Shown here one piece after another: positions 18,376 through 28,110 of a stretch of 64,000 bases of DNA. Position numbers and translations under genes: made by a program. The stretch's first letter is position 1; every line of letters starts with the position of its first letter. Origin of the DNA: Candidatus Tisiphia endosymbiont of Dioctria linearis (GTDB lineage: Bacteria; Pseudomonadota; Alphaproteobacteria; Rickettsiales; Rickettsiaceae); assembly GCF_964026545.1 (NCBI RefSeq), contig NZ_OZ032156.1, positions 62,001-126,000 on the forward strand, read 5' to 3'. The notes under the pieces are model-generated. The model made no database searches, had not been told where the DNA came from, and saw only the letters and a list, made by a program, of their open reading frames with translations.

Positions 18376-19706
18376 GTAAAATTAAAAAACAATATATATG
18401 CACAAATTGTGGTAATAGCTCCCTTAAATGGGCTGGGCAATGTTTTGATTGTGGCTTATGGGGAGGAATTGAAGAAGAGATAATTAGTCAAATACAAGTT
18501 AAGTTAGGTAATAAACAAGAAATACAAAAGCTGGATGGGGTGGTAGTGGATTCGTTACGTATCCCTACGCCTATAAAGGAATTAAATAGGGTGCTGGGAG
18601 GCGGGTTGGTATGCTCTTCTGCAATTTTAATTGGCGGTGACCCTGGAATTGGGAAATCAACTTTATTATTACACTTAGTGGCAACCTCCTCTTGTGTTAC
18701 AATGAAGTGCTGTCTGTATGTAACTGGAGAGGAATCTATTGACCAAATAAAACTCCGAGCTTTAAGATTAGGACTTACTAATAAAACAACCTCCATCTTA
18801 GCCGCCACTAGCATTGAAGATATTATCTCAACTATTGATGCCGATAAGAACAATATTGATTTGGTAGTGATTGATTCAATTCAAACGATGGTAACTCGTA
18901 CATTATCATCCCCCCCTGGTACTATTTCCCAGATTCGTGCCTGTGCTAATGAATTAGTTAGCTATGCTAAACATAATAATATTATTATTTTGCTTAGTTG
19001 TCATGTGACAAAAGATGGGCAATTAGCTGGTCCTAAGTTACTTGAGCATCTCGTTGATACCGTACTATATTTTGAGGGTGATCATAATAGTCATTTTCGG
19101 ATTTTACGGTCTATTAAAAATAGGTTTGGTGGAGTAGGAGAAATTGGTGTTTTTGAAATGACTGCTAGCGGTCTTATTGAAGTCTCCAGCCCTTCTGAAT
19201 TATTTCTGATGAAAAGAGATAAAAACGTTAGCGGTACAACAGTATTTGCTGGAATCGAAGGATCAAGACCTTTATTAATCGAAATCCAAGCATTAATTGC
19301 TCCGTCAAATATACCAATGCCAAGACGTTCAGTTGTAGGCTGGGATTTGAATAGGCTAGCAATGATAATAGCTGTATTAAATGTACGATTTGGTCTTAAT
19401 TTATCTTCTCATGAGGTATATTTGAGCGTTGCTGGCGGGCTTAAAATTTCAGACCCAGCTTCAGACTTAGCTGTTGCAGCGGCTTTAATTTCTGCCGCAA
19501 AAAATAAAGCTGTGCCAGAACATAGTATTTTCTTTGGAGAAATTGGTTTATCTGGTGAAATAAGGAAAGTAACTGCAGCAGAAGTCAGAATAAAAGAAGC
19601 AACAAAATTAGGATTCAATAAATTAATTTGCTCCAAACTTGAAAAACTGAGTAGTAACCTAATTTGTCCAATTAGTAATCTAAAGGAATTAAAGGAGTTA
19701 ATATAA
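18372..19706 (+). CDS. radA: DNA repair protein RadA
   Basis: The 444-residue protein has the C4 zinc finger (Cys10, Cys13, Cys24, Cys27), Walker A GDPGIGKS (89-96), the RadA-specific [11 protein letters not shown], and a Lon-like C-terminal domain. RadA drives branch migration in recombination. It starts with GTG overlapping the end of mfd (GTGA), so it is translationally coupled to a gene that now carries a premature stop upstream. Confidence 0.97.
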   Translation: MSKIKKQYICTNCGNSSLKWAGQCFDCGLWGGIEEEIISQIQVKLGNKQEIQKLDGVVVDSLRIPTPIKELNRVLGGGLVCSSAILIGGDPGIGKSTLLLHLVATSSCVTMKCCLYVTGEESIDQIKLRALRLGLTNKTTSILAATSIEDIISTIDADKNNIDLVVIDSIQTMVTRTLSSPPGTISQIRACANELVSYAKHNNIIILLSCHVTKDGQLAGPKLLEHLVDTVLYFEGDHNSHFRILRSIKNRFGGVGEIGVFEMTASGLIEVSSPSELFLMKRDKNVSGTTVFAGIEGSRPLLIEIQALIAPSNIPMPRRSVVGWDLNRLAMIIAVLNVRFGLNLSSHEVYLSVAGGLKISDPASDLAVAAALISAAKNKAVPEHSIFFGEIGLSGEIRKVTAAEVRIKEATKLGFNKLICSKLEKLSSNLICPISNLKELKELI

Positions 19707-19727
19707 TTAAAATTCAGAGTAGGGGGG

Positions 19728-19970
19728 ATGTCTATGGTTAATTTAGATAATATCAGTTTTATTGAAGATTCACATGGTAAGAAAGCCGTAATTTTGTCGA
19801 TAGAAACTTATGAAGAAATTAAAGAAAAACTAGAGGAATTAGAAGACATTAATTCTTATGTACAGGTTAAGAGCGAAACACAAGAAATGTTTCCTATTAA
19901 TATAGTAGAAAAATTAATTTTGTTCACAGAGCCTAGGTATTTATACATAAAATTTCATCATTATAAATGA
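19728..19970 (+). CDS. Phd/YefM-type antitoxin, truncated, orphan
   Basis: The 80-residue product begins like a Phd/YefM antitoxin (ISFIEDSHGKKAVILSIETY, then EIKEKLEELEDIN). After MFPINIVEKLI the sequence becomes unlike the family: from about 19916 it runs into a 21-base motif shared with 51539-51559. In related proteins this position often leads into a further DNA-binding segment, which is missing. No toxin gene follows. It is probably a decayed antitoxin. Confidence 0.65.
   Translation: MSMVNLDNISFIEDSHGKKAVILSIETYEEIKEKLEELEDINSYVQVKSETQEMFPINIVEKLILFTEPRYLYIKFHHYK
19916..19936 (+). repeat. 21-base motif shared with 51539-51559 (inverted)
   Basis: The 21 bases reading aattttgttcacagagccta plus a final g occur exactly as the reverse complement at 51539-51559. 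Here the motif lies at the point where the antitoxin gene stops matching its family, so it may be the tip of an inserted element. Confidence 0.6.
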
Positions 19971-20018
19971 TTGGTATATTTTATTTATAAAAAAGTCAAA
20001 CCTATTTTCTTACAACTC

Positions 20019-20738
20019 CTAATGTTTATGGTCATGATGATGGACGTAAAAACCAATTGCTGACAAGGTGTTTAGGAATTCTTGGTTTTCTGCTAAATCA
20101 TTTGGTTTGCCACTACAGCAGATATGACCATTTAAACATATTACTTGGTCGGAATTTTTCATTACCGTAAATAAATCATGTGAGATCATAAAAATTGTAA
20201 TATTTAGACGTTTTTTTATTTGATTAATGATTCGATAAAATTCTTGTTGGCTAGTAACATCTAATGACTGAGTCGGTTCATCTAAAATAATTAGATCAGG
20301 ATTGTTTAGTAAGGTAGCAGTTAGCATTAACTTCTGAAATTGACCACCAGAAAGTTCAGAAATATCGTGATGCTTATAATTATCAAAATCAATAAAATTG
20401 CTCAATTCTTGCCAATCCTTGTTAGTACTATTTGAAGCTAATAAATACAAAAAATTTTCAGCTGTAATTGGTAAATCTGAAGCAAAATCTAGTCTTTGAG
20501 GGACATAGCCAATTTTTAGATTAGGGTGAATTATTATGTTACCAGAGGAAGGGCGATCTAAACCTAAGATTAACCTAGCTATTGTTGTTTTGCCAGCACC
20601 ATTTGGACCAATTAAAGTCGTCACTTCGCCTTTTTTGACAGTAAAATTAATATTGGTAAGGGGAATTTTTTTCCCAAATTGCTTAGATACATTATTGAAC
20701 TTTATTAATATAGTATCTTCTGATTTCGAGATAGGCAT
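20019..20738 (-). CDS. znuC: zinc ABC transporter ATP-binding protein ZnuC
   Basis: The 239-residue ATPase has Walker A GPNGAGKT (44-51), the signature [11 protein letters not shown], and Walker [13 protein letters not shown]. The tail HHHDHKH is histidine-rich, which fits metal transport, and the overall fold matches ZnuC. It would energise zinc import through ZnuB with ZnuA; neither partner gene is in the window. Confidence 0.9.
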   Translation of the reverse strand: MPISKSEDTILIKFNNVSKQFGKKIPLTNINFTVKKGEVTTLIGPNGAGKTTIARLILGLDRPSSGNIIIHPNLKIGYVPQRLDFASDLPITAENFLYLLASNSTNKDWQELSNFIDFDNYKHHDISELSGGQFQKLMLTATLLNNPDLIILDEPTQSLDVTSQQEFYRIINQIKKRLNITIFMISHDLFTVMKNSDQVICLNGHICCSGKPNDLAENQEFLNTLSAIGFYVHHHDHKH

Positions 20739-20765
20739 TAGACTCCTTGCGAAACTTTACAAATG

Positions 20766-20862
20766 GGGTCATTGCAAGATCACGCAAGTAGGTCGTGGCA
20801 ATCCATTTTTGATTACTTTTGTGGATTGCTCCGTTGACCTACGACCTTCCTCGCAATGACGA
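20766..20862. repeat. REP-like repeat pair
   Basis: Two inverted arms, gtcattgcaagatcacgcaa... and ...gaccttcctcgcaatgacg, flank a short spacer between znuC and the 17 kDa antigen gene, and could fold into a long imperfect hairpin. Confidence 0.85.
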
Positions 20863-20885
20863 TGTGTTGCTAAATTTATGATAGT

Positions 20886-21356
20886 CTATTTAACAATTTC
20901 CCACTGCCCATCTGGTTTACGACAAGCTTTACCATAAGCTTTTTCCTGCTTACCACCAACAACGACTGTTTGAGTATACTCACGACAATATTGCCCTTGA
21001 TCGTTTTTAAAAGCTCTTTCTGGTGTTACATATCCGTAATTACCGCTATCTGGGTTACGCCATTCTACGCTTTGACCACTAGAACCAGTTTCCAATGCTT
21101 TCTGAGAGCTTAACTGTGCCAATTGTCTATCATGCTCATCCATAGTTTGACCGATTTGACCATCAATAAGTGCTCCAGCTAAAACACCTATACCAGTTGC
21201 TGCAAGGCGTCCTGTGCCTTTGCCAAATTGCGATCCTAAAAGCCCACCAGCTACACCGCCAATTAATGTTCCACCACCTTGTTTATTCATGCCAGAACAA
21301 CCGTGCAACATTGTTGTTGCCAAAATAATTGCCGTAATTTTGAATGTTAAATTCAT
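20886..21356 (-). CDS. 17 kDa surface antigen lipoprotein
   Basis: The product from ATG 21356 has a lipoprotein signal with lipobox LHGC, then a Gly-rich repeat region ([18 protein letters not shown]) that resembles a Gly-zipper, and the conserved tail [27 protein letters not shown] and QWEIVK. This is the diagnostic genus-common 17 kDa outer-membrane lipoprotein of Rickettsia. It faces away from fieF. An ATG three codons earlier at 21365 is possible. Confidence 0.96.
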   Translation of the reverse strand: MNLTFKITAIILATTMLHGCSGMNKQGGGTLIGGVAGGLLGSQFGKGTGRLAATGIGVLAGALIDGQIGQTMDEHDRQLAQLSSQKALETGSSGQSVEWRNPDSGNYGYVTPERAFKNDQGQYCREYTQTVVVGGKQEKAYGKACRKPDGQWEIVK

Positions 21357-21415
21357 AAAAACCATATAATTTTAAATTAAAGATATACAAAAAATCTTAT
21401 TAAGTGTCGTTAAAT

Positions 21416-21445
21416 TTGACACATCCCTTGATTAGAATATATACT
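21416..21445 (+). promoter_or_regulatory. sigma-70 promoter for fieF-tadA
   Basis: A perfect -35 TTGACA (21416-21421), 18-base spacer and -10 TATACT (21440-21445) lie 54 bases before the ATG at 21500. Since the promoter lies downstream of an alternative start at 21404, it supports the later start. Confidence 0.7.
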
Positions 21446-21499
21446 AGGAGATTGTCGGATAATAATGTATTTTATATTATAAAACAATTGAAATTTTAT

Positions 21500-22408
21500 A
21501 TGACGACTTCAGAGCATCAAAATTTAATTAAATCGGCATCTTATGTATCTTTTATTTTAGCTGCATTCATCTTATTTATTAAATCTTATGGATGGATTGT
21601 GACTGATTCTCAGTCTATTTTAGCATCTTTAATTGATGCTATACTTGATATTTCATCGTCTTTTATTAATTTGATTGCTATTCGTTTTGCACTGCAACCC
21701 CCTGATTATCACCATAGATTTGGGCATGAAAAAATCCAAGATTTAGCAATTTTTTCACAATCAGTATTCTTTTGTGTTTCTGGTTTATTTATTTGTTTCT
21801 CTTCGATAAAATCTCTTATTGATAAATCTGTTCCAAGCAATATAGAGTCTGGTATCAATGTAATGTATTTGTGTATTATACTAACTTTTATTTTGGTAGC
21901 TTATCAAACTTATGTGATAAAAAAGACTAGTTCGGAAATAATAAAAGTAGATAAATTACATTATTTTACAGACTTACTAACAAATATTGCGGTAATCTTT
22001 TCTATAAACTTAACTACTCGTTTTTGGTTTATAGATTCATTATTTGGTATAGGTATTTCATTATACATAATATATGCTTCTTATGCTTTATTCAGAAAAG
22101 CTTTAAAAAATCTTATTGATGAAGAGTTACCGGAAAAAGATAGAAGAAAAATTATATCAATAATTAGTAGCTTTAAGGAAGTAAAAGGTATCCATGAAAT
22201 GAAAACTAGATATGCTGCAAGTAAGCCGTTTATACAATGTCACATAGAAATGGATGCAGATATGTCATTATATAATTCTCATTATCATAGTGATCAAATT
22301 TGTAGTGCATTGCTATTAGAGTTTCCAGAGGCAGAAATAATTATTCATCTAGATCCATATGGTTATGAAGAAAAAGTTAATTACCGTGAAAAGATCAACA
22401 GAATTTAA
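21500..22408 (+). CDS. fieF: cation diffusion facilitator, FieF-like
   Basis: From ATG 21500 the product is 302 residues, matching FieF length. It has about six membrane segments, the metal-site pattern in SLIDAILDISSSFINL (Asp-x3-Asp), a second site HYFTDLL (His-x3-Asp), and a cytoplasmic C-terminal domain with IHEMKTRYA and a metal-binding HYHSDQIC. It would export Fe2+ or Zn2+ using the proton gradient. The final 3' part is duplicated at 23871-24116. Confidence 0.9.
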   Translation: MTTSEHQNLIKSASYVSFILAAFILFIKSYGWIVTDSQSILASLIDAILDISSSFINLIAIRFALQPPDYHHRFGHEKIQDLAIFSQSVFFCVSGLFICFSSIKSLIDKSVPSNIESGINVMYLCIILTFILVAYQTYVIKKTSSEIIKVDKLHYFTDLLTNIAVIFSINLTTRFWFIDSLFGIGISLYIIYASYALFRKALKNLIDEELPEKDRRKIISIISSFKEVKGIHEMKTRYAASKPFIQCHIEMDADMSLYNSHYHSDQICSALLLEFPEAEIIIHLDPYGYEEKVNYREKINRI

Positions 22409-22871
22409 CAATTTTTTTATGGAGGAAGCTCTAAAGCAAGCACAACTTGCTTTAGATGAAAATGAAATTCCAGTAGGGGCTATTATAGTCAATAGAATAA
22501 CTAACAAAGTTATTGCAAAGGCTCATAATATTGTTGAGAAAACCAAAAATCCGATATTGCATGCTGAAATTGTAGCGATAAATCAATCTTGTCAGATTCT
22601 ATCTAGTAAGAATTTATCAGATTGTGATATGTATGTTACTTTAGAGCCATGCGTTATGTGTTCTGGTGCAATATCTTTCGCTAGAATAGGTAGATTATTT
22701 TATGCAGCAAATGATCCAAAACAGGGGGCGATTGAAAATGGTGGACGTTTTTTTAATAGCAAATCTTGTTTTTACCGCCCTGAAATATATAGTGGCTTTT
22801 CGGCAAAAATTTCTGAAAATCTAATCAAAGAGTTTTTTTACAAGGTAAGATATCAAAAATGCCATTCCTAG
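22359..22871 (+). CDS. tadA: tRNA-specific adenosine deaminase TadA (copy 1)
   Basis: The 170-residue deaminase has HAE at residues 68-70 (zinc ligand and proton shuttle) and PCVMC at 97-101 (zinc ligands). It makes inosine at position 34 of tRNA-Arg(ACG). The start is uncertain: ATG 22359 overlaps fieF by 50 bases; GTG 22386 or ATG 22419 are alternatives, but the last leaves too little before the core. A second near-identical copy lies at 24067-24588. Confidence 0.94.
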   Translation: MVMKKKLITVKRSTEFNNFFMEEALKQAQLALDENEIPVGAIIVNRITNKVIAKAHNIVEKTKNPILHAEIVAINQSCQILSSKNLSDCDMYVTLEPCVMCSGAISFARIGRLFYAANDPKQGAIENGGRFFNSKSCFYRPEIYSGFSAKISENLIKEFFYKVRYQKCHS

Positions 22872-22902
22872 GTTTCTCCCAGTAAACAGATGTGATAGAA
22901 TC

Positions 22903-23784
22903 CTAAATTGTTATAACTCTTGGCAAATCATTAGTATATAATACTGTATCATAGCTTATTTTTGTTACTTGTAACTCTTTTGCTCCTGATTGTAAAGTAT
23001 AACCCATTACTTTATCCATATAATAGGCTGAGATTTGTAAACTTTGAATTATACTTTTGGTGGCTATATAGCTACCCAGATATATAGCAGATAATAAATC
23101 TCCAGCTCCACTTATTACTTTAGGAAAATTATATTCTTTTGTCTTGATTATATAAGTATCTTTTCCCTCAGAAGCAACAAGGTGTATATCTGTAGATGAT
23201 ATATCAAATAATTTTACTCCAGTAATTACTACAATTTGTATTCCTAAATCATGAAAAAACCTTAAAGTTAATTTAAGGTTTTTTGTATTAGTAATCTTAA
23301 TACCTGATAATATCTCAGCTTCAAATTGATTAGGAGTAATAATATCAGCTATAAGCTTGGTTTTAAAAAAATTTAAAACTTCAGGTTTTACGTAACAATG
23401 TGTATTACCTATGACTGGATCACAAAGATATAGCAATTGACTGTTTTGATGTTTTAATCTATTAACAATATCAAATACTTCATAGCATATATCAGCACTT
23501 CCCATATAACCTGACAATATAGCACAACATTGATTTAAAACCCCTAGATGTTCTATTCCTTGTAGTATATTTCTAATATGCTCCCTGCTAAATATTTCTC
23601 CTTGCCATTGTCCATACCCGGTATGATTAGAAAATTGTACTGTATTTACAGGCCATACGTCATATCCCATAGATTGCAATGGATATACTGCAGCCTTGTT
23701 ACCCACATACCCATAAACAACATGTGATTGTATAGATAATATACCAGATTGTTGTTTGAGATTATAATTATTAATTATTGGCAT
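22903..23784 (-). CDS. pdxY: pyridoxal kinase PdxY
   Basis: The 293-residue product begins ILSIQSHVVYGYVGNKAA, the PdxY/PdxK start, with PLQSMGYDVWPVNTVQFSNH, ITPNQFEAEILSG and an anion-hole segment around ISGAGDLLSAIYLG (the family's GTGD is here GAGD, with catalytic Asp kept). It phosphorylates pyridoxal to PLP, a salvage route for a cell without de novo B6 synthesis. It is oriented against its neighbours and lies exactly between two ~705-bp direct repeats, which suggests acquisition. Confidence 0.92.
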   Translation of the reverse strand: MPIINNYNLKQQSGILSIQSHVVYGYVGNKAAVYPLQSMGYDVWPVNTVQFSNHTGYGQWQGEIFSREHIRNILQGIEHLGVLNQCCAILSGYMGSADICYEVFDIVNRLKHQNSQLLYLCDPVIGNTHCYVKPEVLNFFKTKLIADIITPNQFEAEILSGIKITNTKNLKLTLRFFHDLGIQIVVITGVKLFDISSTDIHLVASEGKDTYIIKTKEYNFPKVISGAGDLLSAIYLGSYIATKSIIQSLQISAYYMDKVMGYTLQSGAKELQVTKISYDTVLYTNDLPRVITI

Positions 23785-23870
23785 AATACCTCTAAAAATT
23801 CATCCTTCCTGTATGACAATATATCATAAAAATCAACTACACTAATAGATATATGCAAATTATTTGAAGA

Positions 23871-24116
23871 ATTATTAGCTTTAAAGAAGTAAAAGGCATC
23901 CATGAAATGAAAACTAGATATGCTGCAAGTAAGCCGTTTATACAATGTCACATAGAAATGGATGCAGATATGTCATTATATAATTCTCATTATCATAGTG
24001 ATCAAATTTGTAGTGAATTGCTGTTAGAGTTTCCAGAGGCAGAAATAATTATTCATCTAGATCCATATGGTTATGAAGAAAAAGTTAATTACCGTGAAAA
24101 GATCAACAGAATTTAA
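23871..24116 (+). pseudogene. fieF 3' fragment (duplicate)
   Basis: This segment repeats the last 82 codons of fieF starting in mid-gene (KEVKGIHEMKTRYAASK...). It has no membrane segments and cannot be a functional transporter. It aligns without gaps to 22163-22408 at an offset of 1708 bases, with one amino-acid change (SALLLE to SELLLE). It marks the left part of the duplication around pdxY. Confidence 0.9.
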
Positions 24117-24588
24117 CAATTTTTTTATGGAGGAAGCTCTAAAGCAAGCACAACTTGCTTTAGATGAAAATGAAATTCCAGTAGGGGCTATTATAGTCAA
24201 TAGAATAACTAACAAAGTTATTGCAAAGGCTCATAATATTGTTGAGAAAACCAAAAATCCGATATTGCATGCTGAAATTGTAGCGATAAATCAATCTTGT
24301 CAGATTCTATCTAGTAAAAATTTATCAGATTGTGATATGTATGTTACTTTAGAGCCATGCGTTATGTGTTCTGGTGCAATATCTTTTGCTAGAATAGGTA
24401 GATTATTTTATGCAGCAAATGATCCAAAACAGGGGGCGATTGAAAATGGTGGGCGTTTTTTTAATAGCAAATCTTGTTTTTACCGCCCTGAAATATATAG
24501 TGGCTTTTCGGCAAAAATTTCTGAAAATCTAATCAAAGAGTTTTTTTACAAGGTAAGGAACCAAAAATGTCATCCCCGCTTACTATAA
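24067..24588 (+). CDS. tadA: tRNA-specific adenosine deaminase TadA (copy 2)
   Basis: This 173-residue copy is identical to the first at the protein level until the last few residues, where VRYQKCHS becomes VRNQKCHPRLL. All zinc ligands are kept, so both copies could be active. It ends 2 bases from the converging methyltransferase gene. Differences are mainly synonymous, pointing to selection or recent origin. Confidence 0.92.
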   Translation: MVMKKKLITVKRSTEFNNFFMEEALKQAQLALDENEIPVGAIIVNRITNKVIAKAHNIVEKTKNPILHAEIVAINQSCQILSSKNLSDCDMYVTLEPCVMCSGAISFARIGRLFYAANDPKQGAIENGGRFFNSKSCFYRPEIYSGFSAKISENLIKEFFYKVRNQKCHPRLL

Positions 24589-24590
24589 AT

Positions 24591-25343
24591 CTATGTTGCC
24601 TTATCTGACTTCTTAGCAACAATCTGAATTTCAATGCATAGGCTAGGAATTAGTTTACCTAATTTAAGGTTAAAATCTAGCCACCATTTATGATTTTCAA
24701 GCGATCGAAGAATACCTCCAGAAATAACTCGAAATCCTCTATATTCTAAAATTTCCAATTCAGTATATTTATGAAGTAATTTTGTAAATGTAAGTAATGA
24801 AAATGCTTGAACATGACCTCTAACTTTTTTTACTCGACATATTTTATCAATTAAAGGCACTAAATATTGACGTACTAAATGTATTCCATGAGGAAAAATT
24901 GGAACGCCCAGAAATAACGTCCCGCCAGGCTTTAACACTCTTTCTATCGATTTAAAAGCAAGTTCTAATTCATCTAAATGTTCTAAAACTTGTTCACAAA
25001 TTACAATGTCAAAAATGTTGCTCGGAACATTTAACATTCCTTGCATTAAATCAGCTTGGTATAAACAACTATAAGATTCCTTCTTATATATATCATCTCT
25101 TATTTCAATATCTGCTCCATAATAATCTATCACTTCATTATTTGGTTGATTTTCGATATAACGCCGAGATACACCAGAAGCAACACCAATATCTAATAAC
25201 TTTACTCTTTGGTTTTTAGATTTAATTTCACTTACGATACGACTAACATCTCTTGAAATAACGTAATATCTACTTTGACGTAAACTATATTTCTCACATC
25301 TACGAGAATCCACACCAAAAGCCAACTGTTTTTTATCAGTCAT
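24591..25343 (-). CDS. class I SAM-dependent methyltransferase
   Basis: The 250-residue protein has motif I LLDIGVASGVSRRYIE, acidic motif II YYGADIE, and FDIVICEQVLEHLDELE followed by VLKPGGTLFLGVP, the layout of UbiE/BioC-like methyltransferases. The substrate is not evident. It begins about 26 bases after rppH on the same strand, so the two may share a transcript. Confidence 0.85.
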   Translation of the reverse strand: MTDKKQLAFGVDSRRCEKYSLRQSRYYVISRDVSRIVSEIKSKNQRVKLLDIGVASGVSRRYIENQPNNEVIDYYGADIEIRDDIYKKESYSCLYQADLMQGMLNVPSNIFDIVICEQVLEHLDELELAFKSIERVLKPGGTLFLGVPIFPHGIHLVRQYLVPLIDKICRVKKVRGHVQAFSLLTFTKLLHKYTELEILEYRGFRVISGGILRSLENHKWWLDFNLKLGKLIPSLCIEIQIVAKKSDKAT

Positions 25344-25369
25344 AATACCAAATTTTAATTCCTAATTTC

Positions 25370-25882
25370 TTACTTTACAGAACATAGTGTATCATTAACG
25401 ATCGGAGAAAATTCTTTAACTACAGCTTTATAAAGTTTGCGTTTAAAGGGAATTATAGTTGACAATAATTCGTCAAACTCAACCCAACACCATTCTTCAA
25501 ATTCTGGATTACTAGTGTTAATATTAATATCTTCGTTAGTACCTGTAAACCTAATTAAGAACCATTTTTGTTTTTGTCCCCGGAAATTACCATCCCATAA
25601 TTTAGGTATTAAAATTTTAGGCACGTCATAACTATACCAATATCTGCTTTCTGCAATAATATCACCTTTGTTGGAACCTATCTCTTCTAACATTTCTCTA
25701 AGAGCAGCAACGCTGGGTGTTTCTCCCAAATCTATACCACCTTGAGGCATTTGCCAGGCTGGTATTTTGGTATCGATTCTTTTACCAACAAATACTTTAT
25801 TGGTATCATTGATTATCATCATACCTACACTTGGTCTATATGGTAATTCAGGATAACATTTACGAAGAGTTTTATTTTTCAT
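25370..25882 (-). CDS. rppH: RNA pyrophosphohydrolase RppH
   Basis: The product from ATG 25882 has 170 residues, with [11 protein letters not shown] at the start and an intact Nudix box [20 protein letters not shown] with the following IGS, and AWQMPQGG ahead of it. RppH removes pyrophosphate from 5' triphosphate mRNA ends, opening them to decay. An earlier start at 25936 adds 18 residues not seen in the family. Confidence 0.93.
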   Translation of the reverse strand: MKNKTLRKCYPELPYRPSVGMMIINDTNKVFVGKRIDTKIPAWQMPQGGIDLGETPSVAALREMLEEIGSNKGDIIAESRYWYSYDVPKILIPKLWDGNFRGQKQKWFLIRFTGTNEDININTSNPEFEEWCWVEFDELLSTIIPFKRKLYKAVVKEFSPIVNDTLCSVK

Positions 25883-25964
25883 GTTCTTAGTTTTGTATGG
25901 AAGGCAGATTTGCAAAATGCCCATCTCACAACCCATTATACCTGATTACTCTTCATTTGTGTAC

Positions 25965-27323
25965 CTAAATTATTTTTATCACTCTATTTCTTCCTTGCTC
26001 CTTTCCTTTATACAGAGCTTTGTCAGCACGCCCTATAAAATCACTAATCGTTTCCCCAATTTTGTATTCAGTTACTCCTATTGAGATAGTTTTCTTAATA
26101 GGAGTTTCTTGAGTTTTAACTTTAAATTCGATAGACTCCACTCTTATTCTTACCCGCTCCGCTACATACATAGCCTCGTCAATCGTTATATCATTTAAAA
26201 GGACAGCAAATTCCTCACCGCCATATCTAGCAATTAAGTCTGTGACCCGAAAAATGTTCTTCAGAACATTAGTAATAGTTTTTAGTACTACGTCTCCTGC
26301 TTGATGACCATAACTATCATTGACTTGTTTAAAATGATCAATATCACACATAAGCAAGCATAAGGGTCTTTTGCTATCAGTAGCTTTCTTTACCATTTGT
26401 TTTATGTGTGTATCAAAATAATGACGATTAAATATACCAGTCAAACCATCTTTAATAGACAGATTTACACTTAACTTTAAATCATTGCGTAATTTATCTT
26501 GATAGTGTTTTCTTCTCAGTTGAGTTCTAATTCTAGCTAACAGCTCATTCTTATCTACTGGATACATAAAATAATCATTAATACCAAGTTCTAAACCCTT
26601 GATAACTGTTGCTCTATTTTCTTCTTCAGCTTGTAATATCAGCACTATATCATGAAATTTAGTATTAGAGCGTAACATCACGCTTATTCTCAAAGGGTCT
26701 CCTTGTTCTAATTGGCAGCTAATAATTACTAAATCTAGAGGATATTCAGTATCTTTCTCCAATTCCTTGATATCAGATATTATTTTGATATTGGGGGTAA
26801 GAGTTAGAAGCATTTTATTGATATTTCTTGCCTGTACTATATCATCGTTAATTAACAGTATTTTACTATCTGAAAAATTATCTTGTATTTCTATGACAGA
26901 GCCACCTAATTCAGCATTAGTAGTATTTCTTAGTTTGAGTTCATCAATAACCGCCTTCATTCTAGCAAGAGATCGTACCCTGGCAAAAATAGCAGTATCA
27001 TCAATAGGTTTTGTTAAGAATTCATCAGCTCCAGCTTCAAGACCTTTTATACGATCTTCAGTATCAGAAAGGGCTGTAACCATAATGACTGGTATATGCA
27101 TGGTAGAAATATTAGACTTAATTCTTCTACAGGTTTCAAATCCATCCATATCAGGCATCATGGCATCAAGTAATACAATATCAATTCTATTAATGGCAAG
27201 AACGTTTAGAGCGTCTTTGGCGTTATTGGCAGTAAAGACAGTGTAATATTCCCCTAAAAGTTTAGCTTCCAGTAATTTAATATTTGATTCTATATCATCA
27301 ACTACTAGTACATTGGCAGTCAT
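25965..27323 (-). CDS. pleD: PleD-type response regulator diguanylate cyclase
   Basis: The 452-residue protein has REC1 (phosphoacceptor Asp53, Lys105), REC2 at about 152-270 in which the acceptor Asp is not obvious (VIISCQLE), and a GGDEF domain with active GGEEF at 368-372. The inhibitory I-site RVTD (359-362) sits exactly five residues before it. It makes cyclic di-GMP on phosphorylation, with product feedback. The kinase partner is not adjacent. Confidence 0.95.
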   Translation of the reverse strand: MTANVLVVDDIESNIKLLEAKLLGEYYTVFTANNAKDALNVLAINRIDIVLLDAMMPDMDGFETCRRIKSNISTMHIPVIMVTALSDTEDRIKGLEAGADEFLTKPIDDTAIFARVRSLARMKAVIDELKLRNTTNAELGGSVIEIQDNFSDSKILLINDDIVQARNINKMLLTLTPNIKIISDIKELEKDTEYPLDLVIISCQLEQGDPLRISVMLRSNTKFHDIVLILQAEEENRATVIKGLELGINDYFMYPVDKNELLARIRTQLRRKHYQDKLRNDLKLSVNLSIKDGLTGIFNRHYFDTHIKQMVKKATDSKRPLCLLMCDIDHFKQVNDSYGHQAGDVVLKTITNVLKNIFRVTDLIARYGGEEFAVLLNDITIDEAMYVAERVRIRVESIEFKVKTQETPIKKTISIGVTEYKIGETISDFIGRADKALYKGKEQGRNRVIKII

Positions 27324-27537
27324 AAAATAAATATATTCTCTTTATGTTTCTTAACAATTTTTTTTATTTTAGCATAATTTTTTACAGCACTAAGTAATTT
27401 TACTAAATTATTATTACTTAAATCTACTTGTGTTTATAACAGTTATTGTATATTCTTCCTAATAAATTCATGTCATCATAGTTCAGTAAATTCGGAATTG
27501 GCTAAGAATAATTAGATTTTAGATAAGTAATAATAAT

Positions 27538-28104
27538 ATGAAAATTTCAGCAAATGCTATTAGAGCTGGCAACATTATAGTGTATAATAATGAGTTATGG
27601 GTAGTGCATAAAACTCCTGAACATACTAAACCTGGTAAAGGTGGGGCTTATGTACAAGTAGAGATGAAAAATTTTAAAACTGGTACAAAGCTTAATGAGC
27701 GGTTTAATTCATCTGATTATGTTGAAAAAGCACAACTTGATACCAAAGATTTACAATTCCTATATTTTGAGGAAGATAATCTAGTGTTAATGGATAATGA
27801 GACCTTTGAGCAAATTTTAATTAATAAGTCAATTCTTGGCGAAAGTTTGCCATTTCTTGAAGATAATATGGTATTAAAGGTACAGTTTTATGAGGAAAAA
27901 GCTTTAAGTGTTGAATTACCACAAACCGTTATTGCTGAAATTATGCAAACTGATCCCGTAATTAAGGGGGCTATGGTCACATCTTCTTACAAACCGGCAA
28001 TTTTAACTAATGGAGTAAAGGTAATGGTTCCACCTTACTTAGTGGTAGGTGAGAAAATAGTGGTGAGAATTGAAGATATTAGCTTTGTTGAAAGAGCTAA
28101 GTAA
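27538..28104 (+). CDS. efp: elongation factor P
   Basis: The 188-residue protein has the three-domain EF-P layout with [16 protein letters not shown] at the start, the loop [15 protein letters not shown] carrying the modifiable lysine, and [13 protein letters not shown] near the end. EF-P relieves ribosome stalling at polyproline. A suhB-like gene follows after 6 bases. Confidence 0.97.
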   Translation: MKISANAIRAGNIIVYNNELWVVHKTPEHTKPGKGGAYVQVEMKNFKTGTKLNERFNSSDYVEKAQLDTKDLQFLYFEEDNLVLMDNETFEQILINKSILGESLPFLEDNMVLKVQFYEEKALSVELPQTVIAEIMQTDPVIKGAMVTSSYKPAILTNGVKVMVPPYLVVGEKIVVRIEDISFVERAK

Positions 28105-28110
28105 TATCTT

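Noticed and set aside
18488..18853. 121-codon reverse frame inside radA.
   Set aside because: It is a shadow of the conserved RadA ATPase domain.
21404..21499. Longer N-terminus for fieF.
   Set aside because: A consensus promoter (21416-21445) lies inside it and the family length fits ATG 21500.
26767..27246. 159-codon forward frame antisense to pleD.
   Set aside because: It is fully inside a well-matched gene on the other strand and resembles no family.
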